7,458 nt of DNA from the NCBI GenBank assembly GCA_028819675.1, contig JAPPKT010000592.1, positions 27,966 to 35,423 of the forward strand. Reading direction: 5' to 3'. This DNA comes from Caldilineaceae bacterium (GTDB lineage Bacteria; Chloroflexota; Anaerolineae; Caldilineales; Caldilineaceae). A program made the translations under genes and the position numbers. This document shows, in pieces, positions 1 to 5,986 of this stretch. Numbering within the stretch: the first letter of the stretch is position 1; the number at the start of each line of letters is the position of its first letter. The notes below the pieces were generated by a model. It had not been told where the DNA came from, searched no databases, and saw only the letters and a list, made by a program, of their open reading frames with translations.

Positions 1-56
1 AGAGCAGAGAGCAGAGAGCAGAGAGCAGAGAGCAGAGAGCAGAGAGCAGAGAGCAC
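1..56. repeat. Heptanucleotide tandem repeat (AGAGCAG)n
   Basis: Seven perfect copies of AGAGCAG followed by one variant copy (AGAGCAC). The array starts at the first base of the window, so its true length is unknown. The unit is not a multiple of three and contains no stop codon in any plus-strand frame; translated, it cycles through R-A-E-S-R-E-Q. The tract is in uninterrupted frame with the exported protein that follows. Gain or loss of a unit would shift the frame of anything begun upstream, as in contingency loci. That role is inferred. Confidence 0.9.
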
Positions 57-1991
57 GGTGCACAGGCTAGCCTTATCAGCTCGGGGCTTCGTCCCGTAGA
101 CCCTGCAGCAGGCCGCTCCGGTCGCACGCCTTCTCCAATCCGATCCAGGCCCTTCGCCACCGCCCTCGCGCCCCTACTGATTGCTCTTGTGGGCGCATTG
201 CCCGCTACGGCTCAGTCCCCCAAGGCCATACAAGCGGTCGAGCAATCCGTCTTCTCACTACCACCGCGCCCGAAAGCGGCAACGCCGATCACGTCTGGAA
301 CGCCTTTCTCCTTTCGGGTGGGGCCGGTTCAAAGCCCGACGATCTTCACCGGCAATGGCTCGTTGCAGTTGGAAGTTCCCGCGGATGCCACCCGCGTCAC
401 CGTTACGCTGGAATCCGAAAACCCTTCCATCGACGTAGATCTGTTTGTCCGTTATGGACGGGACAACGACCTTCAGAATGGAAGGGTAGTCTCGGACTAC
501 TCATCCACGGGGTCCACAGGCAACGAGGAGATTGTCATCACCCCCAGCTCCAGCCCGCCGCTTCGTGCCGGAACCTACTTCGTGTCGATAGCACTTGTTG
601 ATACGGGCGTTGTCGCCAGGGGCACGATCACAGCGGAAGTGGAACTGGAACCTGACGGAGGCGGGGACAACGGCAAAGCAATGAGCCGCATCCATGTATT
701 TCCGCAGATCGCCGACGGCGGAGGGTGGCAATCTGTTTTTCTGGTTACGAACGTCTCGGAGTCGGACAGTGCGTGCACGCTTCGATTGCAGGGCCTGTCC
801 GTGGACAGATTCCCCCGCGTCAGCGGCGTCTCGGCGTCGGGTTCGACGGCGACTTTCACGCTCAAGGGCGGTGGTTATCTGGTATATCGCTCGACGAACC
901 AACAGGCATTGGCCGCCGGCTATGCGACTCTCGATTGCGCGGAGCCCGTCGAGGCCCAGGTGCTGTATGTGGCGAAAGACGCATCGGGAACGACGACGGG
1001 CATGGCCACGGTATTCAGCTCGCCAGCCGGGACGATCTTCCAGTTTCCCGTTCTGGCATTGGAAAACCGCCTCGCCGCCGCAGTCGCGAACGATACGTCC
1101 ACCGAAGCCTCTTGCCGACTTGTCCTTGAAGACCATGATCGGGTCACTGAGGGGGAAGCTACGTTTTCCGTGCCTGCCAAGTCCACCGTGGCCCGCTTTC
1201 TTGACCAGGTCATTGCACTGCCGGGAGGTTCATTTACTTCGGGATCGGCGACGCTTTCTTGCGATCAGCAAGTCTCCGTAATCGGACTGTACGTCGACGG
1301 GTCTCTGTTTACCACGCTGCCTCCCGCCATTCTCTCCCGAGCGCCCGATACTACGGTTGTGCCCCCACCACCGCCGCCAACCGCTCCTGATTTAGTTGTG
1401 ACATTTGATGTCAGCGATCGCACTCCAAGTGCCGGGGATACGGTCGAGTTGCGGGCGACGGTGCGCAACCGTGGTGATGGACGGTCTGCCGCGACGACAT
1501 TGCGCTACTACCGCTCCTCGAACGCGACCATTTCCGCGTCAGACTTTGAATGGAGCACGGACGCGGTGAGCAGCCTCGCCCCCTCCGAAACGAGCAGAGA
1601 ATTGGGTCTGCTGCGTGTTGGCCCCAATTCCGACTACTACTGGGGTGCCTGCGTCGACTCGGTATCGGGCGAGTCCAACACCCGGAACAACTGCTCCTCC
1701 GGCGTTCGCGTCACCGTCTCGGATGGTGGCGGCGGTGGTGGCGGCGGCCGGGCAGGAGAGTGTGTGGAGGGTAAAACCTACGGGATTGGAGAAGGCTGCG
1801 ACGTTTACGGTATAAATAGCAATTCAAAGCAACGCTTCACGGTCCTGAGCGACGGCCGGGGGCGTTGGGGCTTCCTCACTTCCGGGAACAGCATCAGCAA
1901 CCGGGGCGGTTCCATCAATGGAGTCAGATACCACTTCGTGGCGAGTCATCAAGGTGGGGGTGTCTGGAAAGTTGACGAATACAGGCCATAG
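3..1991 (+). CDS. Secreted multidomain protein with PPC-like and CARDB-like domains (5' partial)
   Basis: Probable exported protein. The frame is open from the window start. The first usable in-frame start is GTG at 189, but it falls inside a signal peptide: codons 147-215 read as an Arg-rich n-region, the hydrophobic core LAPLLIALVGALP and an ATAQ|S cleavage-like site. The true start therefore probably lies upstream of the window, before the repeat tract. Numbering residues from GTG 189: about 38-154 resemble a bacterial pre-peptidase C-terminal (PPC) domain (DVDLFVRYG, GTYFVSIAL); 165-385 form a two-fold beta-rich module opening FPQIADGGGWQSVFLVTN; a proline linker (391-397) leads to a CARDB-like domain (about 400-511); a run of eight glycines (513-520) precedes an unassigned 80-residue tail with two cysteines. 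There is no catalytic motif; an adhesive or surface role is a guess. Domain calls come from pattern recognition only. Confidence 0.82.
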   Translation, partial: SREQRAESREQRAESREHGAQASLISSGLRPVDPAAGRSGRTPSPIRSRPFATALAPLLIALVGALPATAQSPKAIQAVEQSVFSLPPRPKAATPITSGTPFSFRVGPVQSPTIFTGNGSLQLEVPADATRVTVTLESENPSIDVDLFVRYGRDNDLQNGRVVSDYSSTGSTGNEEIVITPSSSPPLRAGTYFVSIALVDTGVVARGTITAEVELEPDGGGDNGKAMSRIHVFPQIADGGGWQSVFLVTNVSESDSACTLRLQGLSVDRFPRVSGVSASGSTATFTLKGGGYLVYRSTNQQALAAGYATLDCAEPVEAQVLYVAKDASGTTTGMATVFSSPAGTIFQFPVLALENRLAAAVANDTSTEASCRLVLEDHDRVTEGEATFSVPAKSTVARFLDQVIALPGGSFTSGSATLSCDQQVSVIGLYVDGSLFTTLPPAILSRAPDTTVVPPPPPPTAPDLVVTFDVSDRTPSAGDTVELRATVRNRGDGRSAATTLRYYRSSNATISASDFEWSTDAVSSLAPSETSRELGLLRVGPNSDYYWGACVDSVSGESNTRNNCSSGVRVTVSDGGGGGGGGRAGECVEGKTYGIGEGCDVYGINSNSKQRFTVLSDGRGRWGFLTSGNSISNRGGSINGVRYHFVASHQGGGVWKVDEYRP

Positions 1992-2089
1992 GGATGCTGC
2001 GTTCCTGAAGTGCATCCGCGGTAAGGGATTGCGGTGAGCACGTCTCAACAACCAGTTACTCAGCTACTGATTCCCAGCAAGATACTCCT

Positions 2090-2185
2090 GTGCACTTGGG
2101 ACTCGAAGATGCGATCCGCGGCGGTGACGCTCCGCTGGCTCGACAGCTGATCGACGCTGGCGCGGACGTAAATGAAAGAGGGTAG
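2090..2185 (+). pseudogene. Ankyrin-repeat fragment
   Basis: A 31-codon stretch from GTG 2090 to TAG 2183-2185 reads as the start of an ankyrin repeat: LEDAIRGGDAPLARQLIDAG followed by ADVNERG. This matches the usual pattern of a first helix, a G-D turn, a second helix and the AGADVN hairpin. A functional ankyrin protein would continue with several more 33-residue repeats, but a stop follows at once. The frame upstream opens after a TGA near 2007 and has no good ribosome binding site. Most likely it is a truncated remnant. Ankyrin proteins act in protein binding, often in host-associated bacteria, but no function can be claimed for this piece. Confidence 0.55.
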
Positions 2186-2316
2186 CTCATGGTTGCCGTC
2201 ATGAAGGATAACGCGGAAGTCGTTAGGCTGAGGACCGGAATCTGCGGATCGATGGTTACGATCACAAACATGCCGATCACCTTCTTCCGAGCATCGGGTG
2301 TCGTTCCTTGGTCGAA

Positions 2317-2571
2317 TTTGCGCCGGGCCTTGTCCCAGGCGAAGGGCGGCTTTAGCTTGCCCATCTCATCGACATAGTCCATTGCGCGGGCGAAAGGAGC
2401 CATGTCATGAGCGGTGTAGGTCAACTCAAGAACGGCTTCTCGGACAATCTGACCGGCCGTCCTCGGGCCGAAGAGAACAGCCTCGTAGCGGTCGGGCGGC
2501 ACTACGGGGAGTTGCTCGACTATGAAGAGATTCAGAGTCTGACCCTGAACCTTCTGGCGGGCAGTGTGAAG
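2317..2571 (-). pseudogene. C-terminal fragment of Eco57I/type IIG-like DNA methyltransferase-endonuclease
   Basis: Read on the minus strand, the segment contains ARQKV then QTLNLFIVEQLPVVPPDRY, later AVLELTYTAHDMAPFAR, and finally PPFAWDKARRK. This order (ARQK, a phenylalanine-rich stretch into EQLPV-PP, L-L-YTA-DM-PFA, then P-F-WD--RR) matches the C-terminal region of Eco57I-like and related N6-adenine methyltransferase/restriction proteins, as I remember the family. The catalytic NPPY motif and everything N-terminal are absent, and the ordinary ending after the WD motif (a small helical tail with Y-LYG) is not seen. The fragment is only about 85 residues of a protein normally near 1,000. 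It is a dead remnant of a restriction-modification locus. The open frame continues on both sides (2056-2667), but those parts are not recognisable. Confidence 0.6.
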
Positions 2572-2617
2572 CGAACTTCCGTCATGTTGTCGGTCACTCG
2601 ACAAGATGTCATTCGGA

Positions 2618-2816
2618 CAACCAGTTCTCGACCCCCTAACCCGGCACGCGGCAGAACTCATCCGCATTCGCCGTCACGACCGGGAGGCCCAGCGCGAGAG
2701 CCTGCGCGGCGATCAATAGACCATTAGGGCAGGGCCTATGGGGTGCCCCGTCCCGCCAACTGCTGCCGGACCTCTCCATGGTGTCGGCCGCAGATCTCCT
2801 CGAACGGCAAGCCAAA
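2618..2816 (-). pseudogene. vapC: Frameshifted vapC-type PIN-domain toxin remnant
   Basis: Three minus-strand frames joined together read like the C-terminal half of a VapC ribonuclease. GLPFEEICGRHHGEVRQQ, then LAGRGTP (2739-2813), is followed by IGP in the next frame, then NGLLIAAQALALGLPVVTAN and ADEFCRVPG in a third, a TAG at 2636-2638, and GVENWL in frame after the stop. The family consensus is G-T-P-I-G-P-N-D-LLIAA then F-RVPGL-VENW. The frame breaks coincide with a one-base loss near 2739 and a tandem 5-bp duplication (GCCCT twice, minus strand, 2726-2735). The conserved acidic residue of NDLLIAA is Gly here, and the final Leu codon is a stop. The N-terminal half with the first catalytic Asp is missing, and no vapB is visible. 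Confidence 0.7.
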
Positions 2817-2823
2817 CCGGGAC

Positions 2824-2829
2824 TATACT
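2824..2829 (+). promoter_or_regulatory. Candidate -10 element for the sigma-factor gene
   Basis: TATACT lies 10 bases before the ATG at 2840, which would place transcription start only a few bases before the start codon and give a nearly leaderless mRNA. No convincing -35 box sits 16-18 bases upstream, and no ribosome binding site precedes the ATG. The element is visible in the sequence; its function is inferred. Confidence 0.35.
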
Positions 2830-2839
2830 GTTTGGCGAC

Positions 2840-3409
2840 ATGCCCGAGGAGTTCCGCATCCTGCCGTCCTCCCCGCTTGCACGCGCCGCCCGCGCCTGCC
2901 CGCTTCTCGAAGACCAGTGCGGCCGGGAAGCCTGGGCCGCCTGCTGCACGCGGCGGTTCCTCCCCCTGGCCAAGCGCCTCGCCGCCAACAACGACCACGC
3001 CGAGGACATCCTCCAGGAAAGCTGGGTGCGGGTTCTGGAGCATGTCTGTGAGTACCGCGGCGGCTCCCCGGCCTGCTCCTGGGTCCGCTCCATCGTCCAC
3101 AATTGCGCGCTGGATCTGAACCGCAAACGCCGGCAGGACGGCGAAGAGCCCGACCCTGAACTCGAGGACCCTTCCCCGGACCCCGCGTCGCAGGCCGAAC
3201 AACGCCAACTTCTCCTGCTGCTCCGCGCCATGGCCGCCGCGCTGCCCGCCGCCTACCGGGACATCTACGAGCTGCGCTACGGCCGGGATCTCTCCAACGC
3301 CGAGTCCGCACGCCGCCTCGGCATCTCGCCCTCCAACGCCGCCACCCGCCTCGACCGCGCCGTCGGGATGCTCCGCAACCGCCTCGATGCCCGCCTTCAC
3401 CGCAAGTGA
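2840..3409 (+). CDS. ECF-family RNA polymerase sigma factor
   Basis: A 189-residue sigma-70-family factor of extracytoplasmic-function type. It has region 2 at about residues 35-98 (DHAEDILQESWVRVLEHV, then RGGSPACSWVRSIVHN and LDLNRKRR), an acidic Pro-rich linker at 100-118 (EEPDPELEDPSPDP), and region 4 at about 125-187. The helix-turn-helix reads LSNAESARRLGISPSNAATR, then LDRAVGMLRNRL. Regions 1.2 and 3 are absent, as expected for the class. It would bind core RNA polymerase and direct it to a dedicated promoter set. The frame extends back to an ATG at 2738, but that stretch overlaps the vapC remnant on the other strand, so ATG 2840 is preferred. No anti-sigma factor is recognisable downstream. 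The next gene is a 47-residue hydrophobic protein, which might be its target or regulator. Confidence 0.9.
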   Translation: MPEEFRILPSSPLARAARACPLLEDQCGREAWAACCTRRFLPLAKRLAANNDHAEDILQESWVRVLEHVCEYRGGSPACSWVRSIVHNCALDLNRKRRQDGEEPDPELEDPSPDPASQAEQRQLLLLLRAMAAALPAAYRDIYELRYGRDLSNAESARRLGISPSNAATRLDRAVGMLRNRLDARLHRK

Positions 3410-3417
3410 AAAATAGT

Positions 3418-3447
3418 TGTGATCGTTGGCCGTCTCGGCAGTCTTAG
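3418..3447 (+). promoter_or_regulatory. Candidate ECF-type promoter upstream of the small membrane ORF
   Basis: TGTGATC (3418-3424) is separated by 16 bases from GTCTTAG (3441-3447), 8 bases after the sigma gene's stop. The spacing and the GTC core resemble promoters read by ECF sigma factors (family knowledge: -35 near TGTCACA or GGAAC, -10 near CGTC or GTC, 16-17 bp apart). It points to the 47-residue ORF at 3547 and would leave a leader of about 90 bases. The assignment to the neighbouring sigma factor is inferred. Confidence 0.35.
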
Positions 3448-3523
3448 TAAGTAGAGGGACGGATCGGCATCGGGTTCGATGGTCGCCTCCGAAGTTGCGA
3501 GGGCATCGGGCGTCTTCGCCGCG

Positions 3524-3540
3524 TCCTTCGGGAAGGAAGG
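3524..3540 (+). promoter_or_regulatory. Ribosome binding site within a small hairpin
   Basis: TCCTT (3524-3528) pairs with AAGGA (3533-3537) across a four-base loop, and the repeated AAGG (3533-3540) is the purine-rich ribosome binding site 6-10 bases before ATG 3547. One copy of AAGG is inside the stem and one is free, so the hairpin could tune access to the site. The strong site supports 3547 as a real start. Confidence 0.5.
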
Positions 3541-3546
3541 ACAGAG

Positions 3547-3690
3547 ATGGCGCTCGACCTGTTGCTTGACGCGGTATTCGTGTTGGCCCTGATCCCCGCC
3601 GTCGCCGGCGTCACCGGCCTGCTGTTGGGCATCGTAGCTGCAGGCTGCGCCGCCGTGATCGGCGGACTGAGAGGAGAGGGACAGGGTTAA
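3547..3690 (+). CDS. Small hydrophobic membrane protein (47 aa), function unknown
   Basis: ATG 3547 to TAA 3688-3690 encodes 47 residues, preceded by a good AAGGAAGG ribosome binding site. Residues 3-41 are almost wholly hydrophobic. Two stretches (about 9-20, AVFVLALIPAVA, and 22-41, VTGLLLGIVAAGCAAVIGGL) are parted by a small G-V-T-G segment, and a short polar tail RGEGQG ends the protein. It could be a hairpin of two short helices or one long kinked helix in the inner membrane. One cysteine (34) is present. I do not recognise the family. It lies 137 bases after the ECF sigma gene, behind a candidate ECF-type promoter, so regulation by or of that sigma factor is plausible. The transposon end at 3695 begins 5 bases after its stop, so downstream partners may have been displaced. 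Confidence 0.6.
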   Translation: MALDLLLDAVFVLALIPAVAGVTGLLLGIVAAGCAAVIGGLRGEGQG

Positions 3691-3694
3691 TCAC

Positions 3695-3732
3695 AGGGTG
3701 CTGACCAGATTCGTGCAGAGATACACGCTAAG
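3695..3732 (+). repeat. Tn3-family-type 38-bp terminal repeat, copy 1
   Basis: The 38-bp sequence begins AGGGTGCTGACC and ends ATACACGCTAAG. The GGG start and the ACGCTAAG end are the hallmark of Tn3-family terminal inverted repeats (Tn21 also ends ACGCTAAG). Read outside to inside, it points right, toward the resolvase remnant, whose TAG stop lies within it. It differs from copy 2 (7404-7441) at 4 of 38 positions. The five bases on the outer side are ATCAC; their duplicate partner is not found. Confidence 0.75.
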
Positions 3733-3979
3733 CGTCCGCCCTGCGCCCTCGGGGTCTCATGAAGCTGTAGAGGGCCGTACGGGAGACGCCGGTGATCTTG
3801 GCGATGGAGGTGATGGAGACGCCGAGTTGGAGGAAGTGACGGATCTGGTCCTGCTTGCCCTCGATGCGGATGTTCTCCTTGAGGGCCGCCAAGGCGATTC
3901 CCGCCTTGCTGAGGACATCGAGGACGGCGACGATCTGGCCCAGCGATCGATCGAGCCGGGAGAGTCCGGTGATGACGTC
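3728..3979 (-). pseudogene. tnpR: Internally deleted serine resolvase (tnpR-type) remnant
   Basis: The minus-strand frame reads DVITGLSRLDRSLGQIVAVL, then DVLSKAGIALAALKENIRIE, then GKQD directly joined to QIRHFLQLGVSITSIAKITG and VSRTALYSFMRPRG. The first part matches the serine-recombinase catalytic domain around the LSRL-RS and LKENIR motifs; the last part is the C-terminal helix-turn-helix. About 50-60 residues that normally lie between them (the long helix with the F-E-ER--I-ERT motif and the G-LGRP linker) are missing in frame, at about 3848-3859. The N-terminal part with the catalytic serine is not found in any frame. An open frame continues upstream to 4096, and another to 4136, but neither resembles the family. 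The adjacent Tn3-type end indicates its origin as that transposon's resolvase. Confidence 0.75.
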
Positions 3980-4243
3980 TCGGCAAGCACGTCCGCGTCC
4001 GGACCGTCCCGATGCCGTCGTGGGCCAAGGCAGCGCTCGATGGCTGGGCCCCGGCTGCCGGGATTTCCACCGAGCCGCGCAGCAGCGTGTGGACAAAGCC
4101 GCGCCTGCGCTCCGCTTCGCGGGGCGTGAGAGTCACCGGCTCAGATCTCCCGATCCGCCATCCGGTCCTCGAACCGGATTGCGATGGCGGTCACGCTCTT
4201 GGAGCATGTTCTCCGTTCGGCCCGCCGCGCTTCGAGGATCCGA
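3980..4243. other. Spacer between resolvase remnant and mobA, no clear gene
   Basis: This stretch holds open minus-strand frames with no recognisable product. One runs from GTG 4136 (VTLTPREAERRRGFVHTLL) into a shadow of the resolvase. Another, without a start codon, ends at a TGA at 4141-4143 and reads SVTAIAIRFEDRMADREI. The second could be the tail of a lost gene. A nested inverted repeat lies at 4155-4190. Confidence 0.4.
4155..4190. repeat. Nested inverted repeat downstream of mobA
   Basis: CCGCCAT (4155-4161) pairs with ATGGCGG (4184-4190), and inside it ATCCGGT (4160-4166) pairs with ACCGGAT (4173-4179) around CCTCGA. The A and T at 4160-4161 can join either stem. It lies 54-89 bases beyond the mobA stop in the direction of transcription, without a following U-run. 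It may be an unusual terminator or RNA-stabilising structure; a protein- or recombinase-binding site is an alternative. Confidence 0.45.
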
Positions 4244-5986
4244 TCAGAGTTCGATCAAATCTATGTCACGGTCATGCGGCGTTCCTCCTCCACCCTGTGG
4301 GGCCTGCTCCTGCTCGGCCACCAACTGGCCTACGGAACGCGTCACTAGCCTTTCCATCCGCTGCCGGCTCGCTCTCACGTCGTCATCGCGCGCCTTCTGA
4401 TACTGCTCATGCTGCAGCTTCTCCCAGCGCTGCTGCACTTCCCACATCGGGCGGTGCCGCGCCTGGTCGTAGCGCATCGCCCGATCGAAGCGCTGCGCCG
4501 GCGCCCCGCACTCGCGCCGCACGGCGTCGGCGACATACTGTTCCCGATCACCGCTCAAGCGGCTCCGCAGCGAGGACTCGGCTTTTTGGGCCGCGTCCCT
4601 GATCCGCTCGGCGATCCCCGATTCATCCCACTGCCTCTGATACTTCTCCGGCAGGCCCATGTAGTAGCTCCCCGCGTCCTTCGCCGCGTCCGGCGCCTGC
4701 TCCCCCTTCGGGGCCAGCTCTGCCGGCAGGGATTGCTGTTGAACATGCTCCATCGCACGGCTCCCATCCCATTTCTGATAGCCCTCGTCCCGCATGAAGT
4801 GCTCCAAATATTCCCGCCGCTCCTCGTGGTTGTGTTCGTTCTCGATCAGGGCCTCGAACAGCTTGCGGTCCTGCCCGCTGTGTTCGGGCCAGCGCTCCTG
4901 GTACTGATACCACTCGGCAGGGGCGGCGCGGACATCCGCGCCGCGCGATGGCGCCTCCCGCTCGCGGCGGGGCGTTGCGACCTCCGTCTCCCGCTTACGG
5001 CGTTTCCGAGGACTCGTGTCCGTAGCGGACCGCTGCTTCCGATACTTGACGACGCGGGCCGTCTCTTTCTCCCGCCGCTCCTGCTGGGCGCGCTCCGTCC
5101 CCCACCTCGTTGCGACGCCTCCCGCCACGCGGTCCAGGCTCCATTTGCCCGCATCCAGGCGTGCCGCCTGCCCGCTCAGCCGCTGCGCCAGGCCCGTGCG
5201 TTCTTTCTGGTGACGCTGCGCCATCTCCTTCCCCCCGCCGCGCTCCACGCCTTGCCGTTCCTTGCGCTGCCGCTGATAGAGCTTGCGCCATTCGCGCCGC
5301 TGCCGCTCCGCCATTCGAGCGAGGGGACGGTGGCGGTGGCCGCGCCGCTTTGCGGCTCGCTGCCGCTTGTATCTGCGGTCGCGATGCCGGCTCCCCGTGT
5401 CGTAGACCTGATGGCCTTCCGCGCGGAGGCGGTTGTGCTCCACTCGCCGACGGCACTGGATCTCGCCGCTCCGCCGCTCGTACTCCTCGGCCCACTTCGA
5501 CAGCTCGTAATGTGACTGGCTGAGCTTCGCCGCACGGCCGTCCTCGAACGATACCCGGTTCACGATCACATGCACGTGGGCGCTCTCGCGGTCGCGGTGC
5601 GCCACGATCAGGGCTTCGCGCCGGTCCAGCTCCAGCGCCTGCAGGCTCTCCAGCGCCGCCTCCCGCATCGTCTGCCGTCCCGGCCGCTCCCCTTCCTTCC
5701 ACGACAGCGTGAAATGGCACACCGGCTTCTCGAGCTGCCGCCCGCCGGCGGGAACTCCCGCCTGCTTCTTCAGCTCCTCGCCGTATTGCGCGGTCGCCGC
5801 CATCATCCGCGCCGCCTTCCGCGGGTCGTCCGTCGCCAGGTTCACCGTCTCCGTCCAGTCCACCCGATCCGCCGTGCGGGCCCGCTCCTCGCCCTTCTGC
5901 TCGTCGTCCTCGAGATCGCCTTCCCCCAGGCAGTACTCCACCAGGCCTCCAAAGCCCTTGCCCGACGGGTGCACCTTGGCGATCAT
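4244..5986 (-). CDS. mobA: MobA-type relaxase (MOBP-like, HUH nuclease)
   Basis: A 580-residue DNA relaxase that would nick one strand at oriT and pilot it during conjugative mobilization. The N-terminal relaxase domain (about 1-190) opens MIAKVHPSGKGFGGLVEYCL, with Tyr18 the likely catalytic tyrosine. A histidine block HFTLSW lies at 91-96. The metal-binding HUH motif is AHRDRESAHVHVIVNRV (His130, Asp132, His137, His139, Asn143). From about 190 on, the protein is very rich in Arg, Lys, Glu and Gln, with long charged helices and no recognised second enzyme such as a primase or helicase. It ends QGGGGTPHDRDIDLIEL. Its ATG overlaps the mobC stop by one base (TGATG), so it is translationally coupled to mobC. 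All key residues are present and the gene looks intact. Confidence 0.9.
   Translation of the reverse strand: MIAKVHPSGKGFGGLVEYCLGEGDLEDDEQKGEERARTADRVDWTETVNLATDDPRKAARMMAATAQYGEELKKQAGVPAGGRQLEKPVCHFTLSWKEGERPGRQTMREAALESLQALELDRREALIVAHRDRESAHVHVIVNRVSFEDGRAAKLSQSHYELSKWAEEYERRSGEIQCRRRVEHNRLRAEGHQVYDTGSRHRDRRYKRQRAAKRRGHRHRPLARMAERQRREWRKLYQRQRKERQGVERGGGKEMAQRHQKERTGLAQRLSGQAARLDAGKWSLDRVAGGVATRWGTERAQQERREKETARVVKYRKQRSATDTSPRKRRKRETEVATPRREREAPSRGADVRAAPAEWYQYQERWPEHSGQDRKLFEALIENEHNHEERREYLEHFMRDEGYQKWDGSRAMEHVQQQSLPAELAPKGEQAPDAAKDAGSYYMGLPEKYQRQWDESGIAERIRDAAQKAESSLRSRLSGDREQYVADAVRRECGAPAQRFDRAMRYDQARHRPMWEVQQRWEKLQHEQYQKARDDDVRASRQRMERLVTRSVGQLVAEQEQAPQGGGGTPHDRDIDLIEL

Noticed and set aside
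1..56. CRISPR-like array
   Set aside because: Units are 7 bp and contiguous with no spacers, so it is a simple tandem repeat.
2189..2377. Plus-strand 62-codon frame
   Set aside because: Partly antisense to the recognisable methyltransferase tail, without a ribosome site or family resemblance.
2636..3400. Minus-strand 254-codon frame
   Set aside because: Most is a shadow of the sigma-factor gene; only its last 35 or so codons are meaningful, as part of the vapC remnant listed separately.
3698..4129. Plus-strand 143-codon frame opposite the resolvase remnant
   Set aside because: The acidic, D/E/G-rich composition is what antisense to the resolvase frame gives; no start signal or family.
4409..5515. 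Long plus-strand open frame (368 codons) opposite mobA
   Set aside because: Leu/Pro/Arg-rich shadow of a GC-rich gene; the minus-strand frame carries the complete relaxase motifs.
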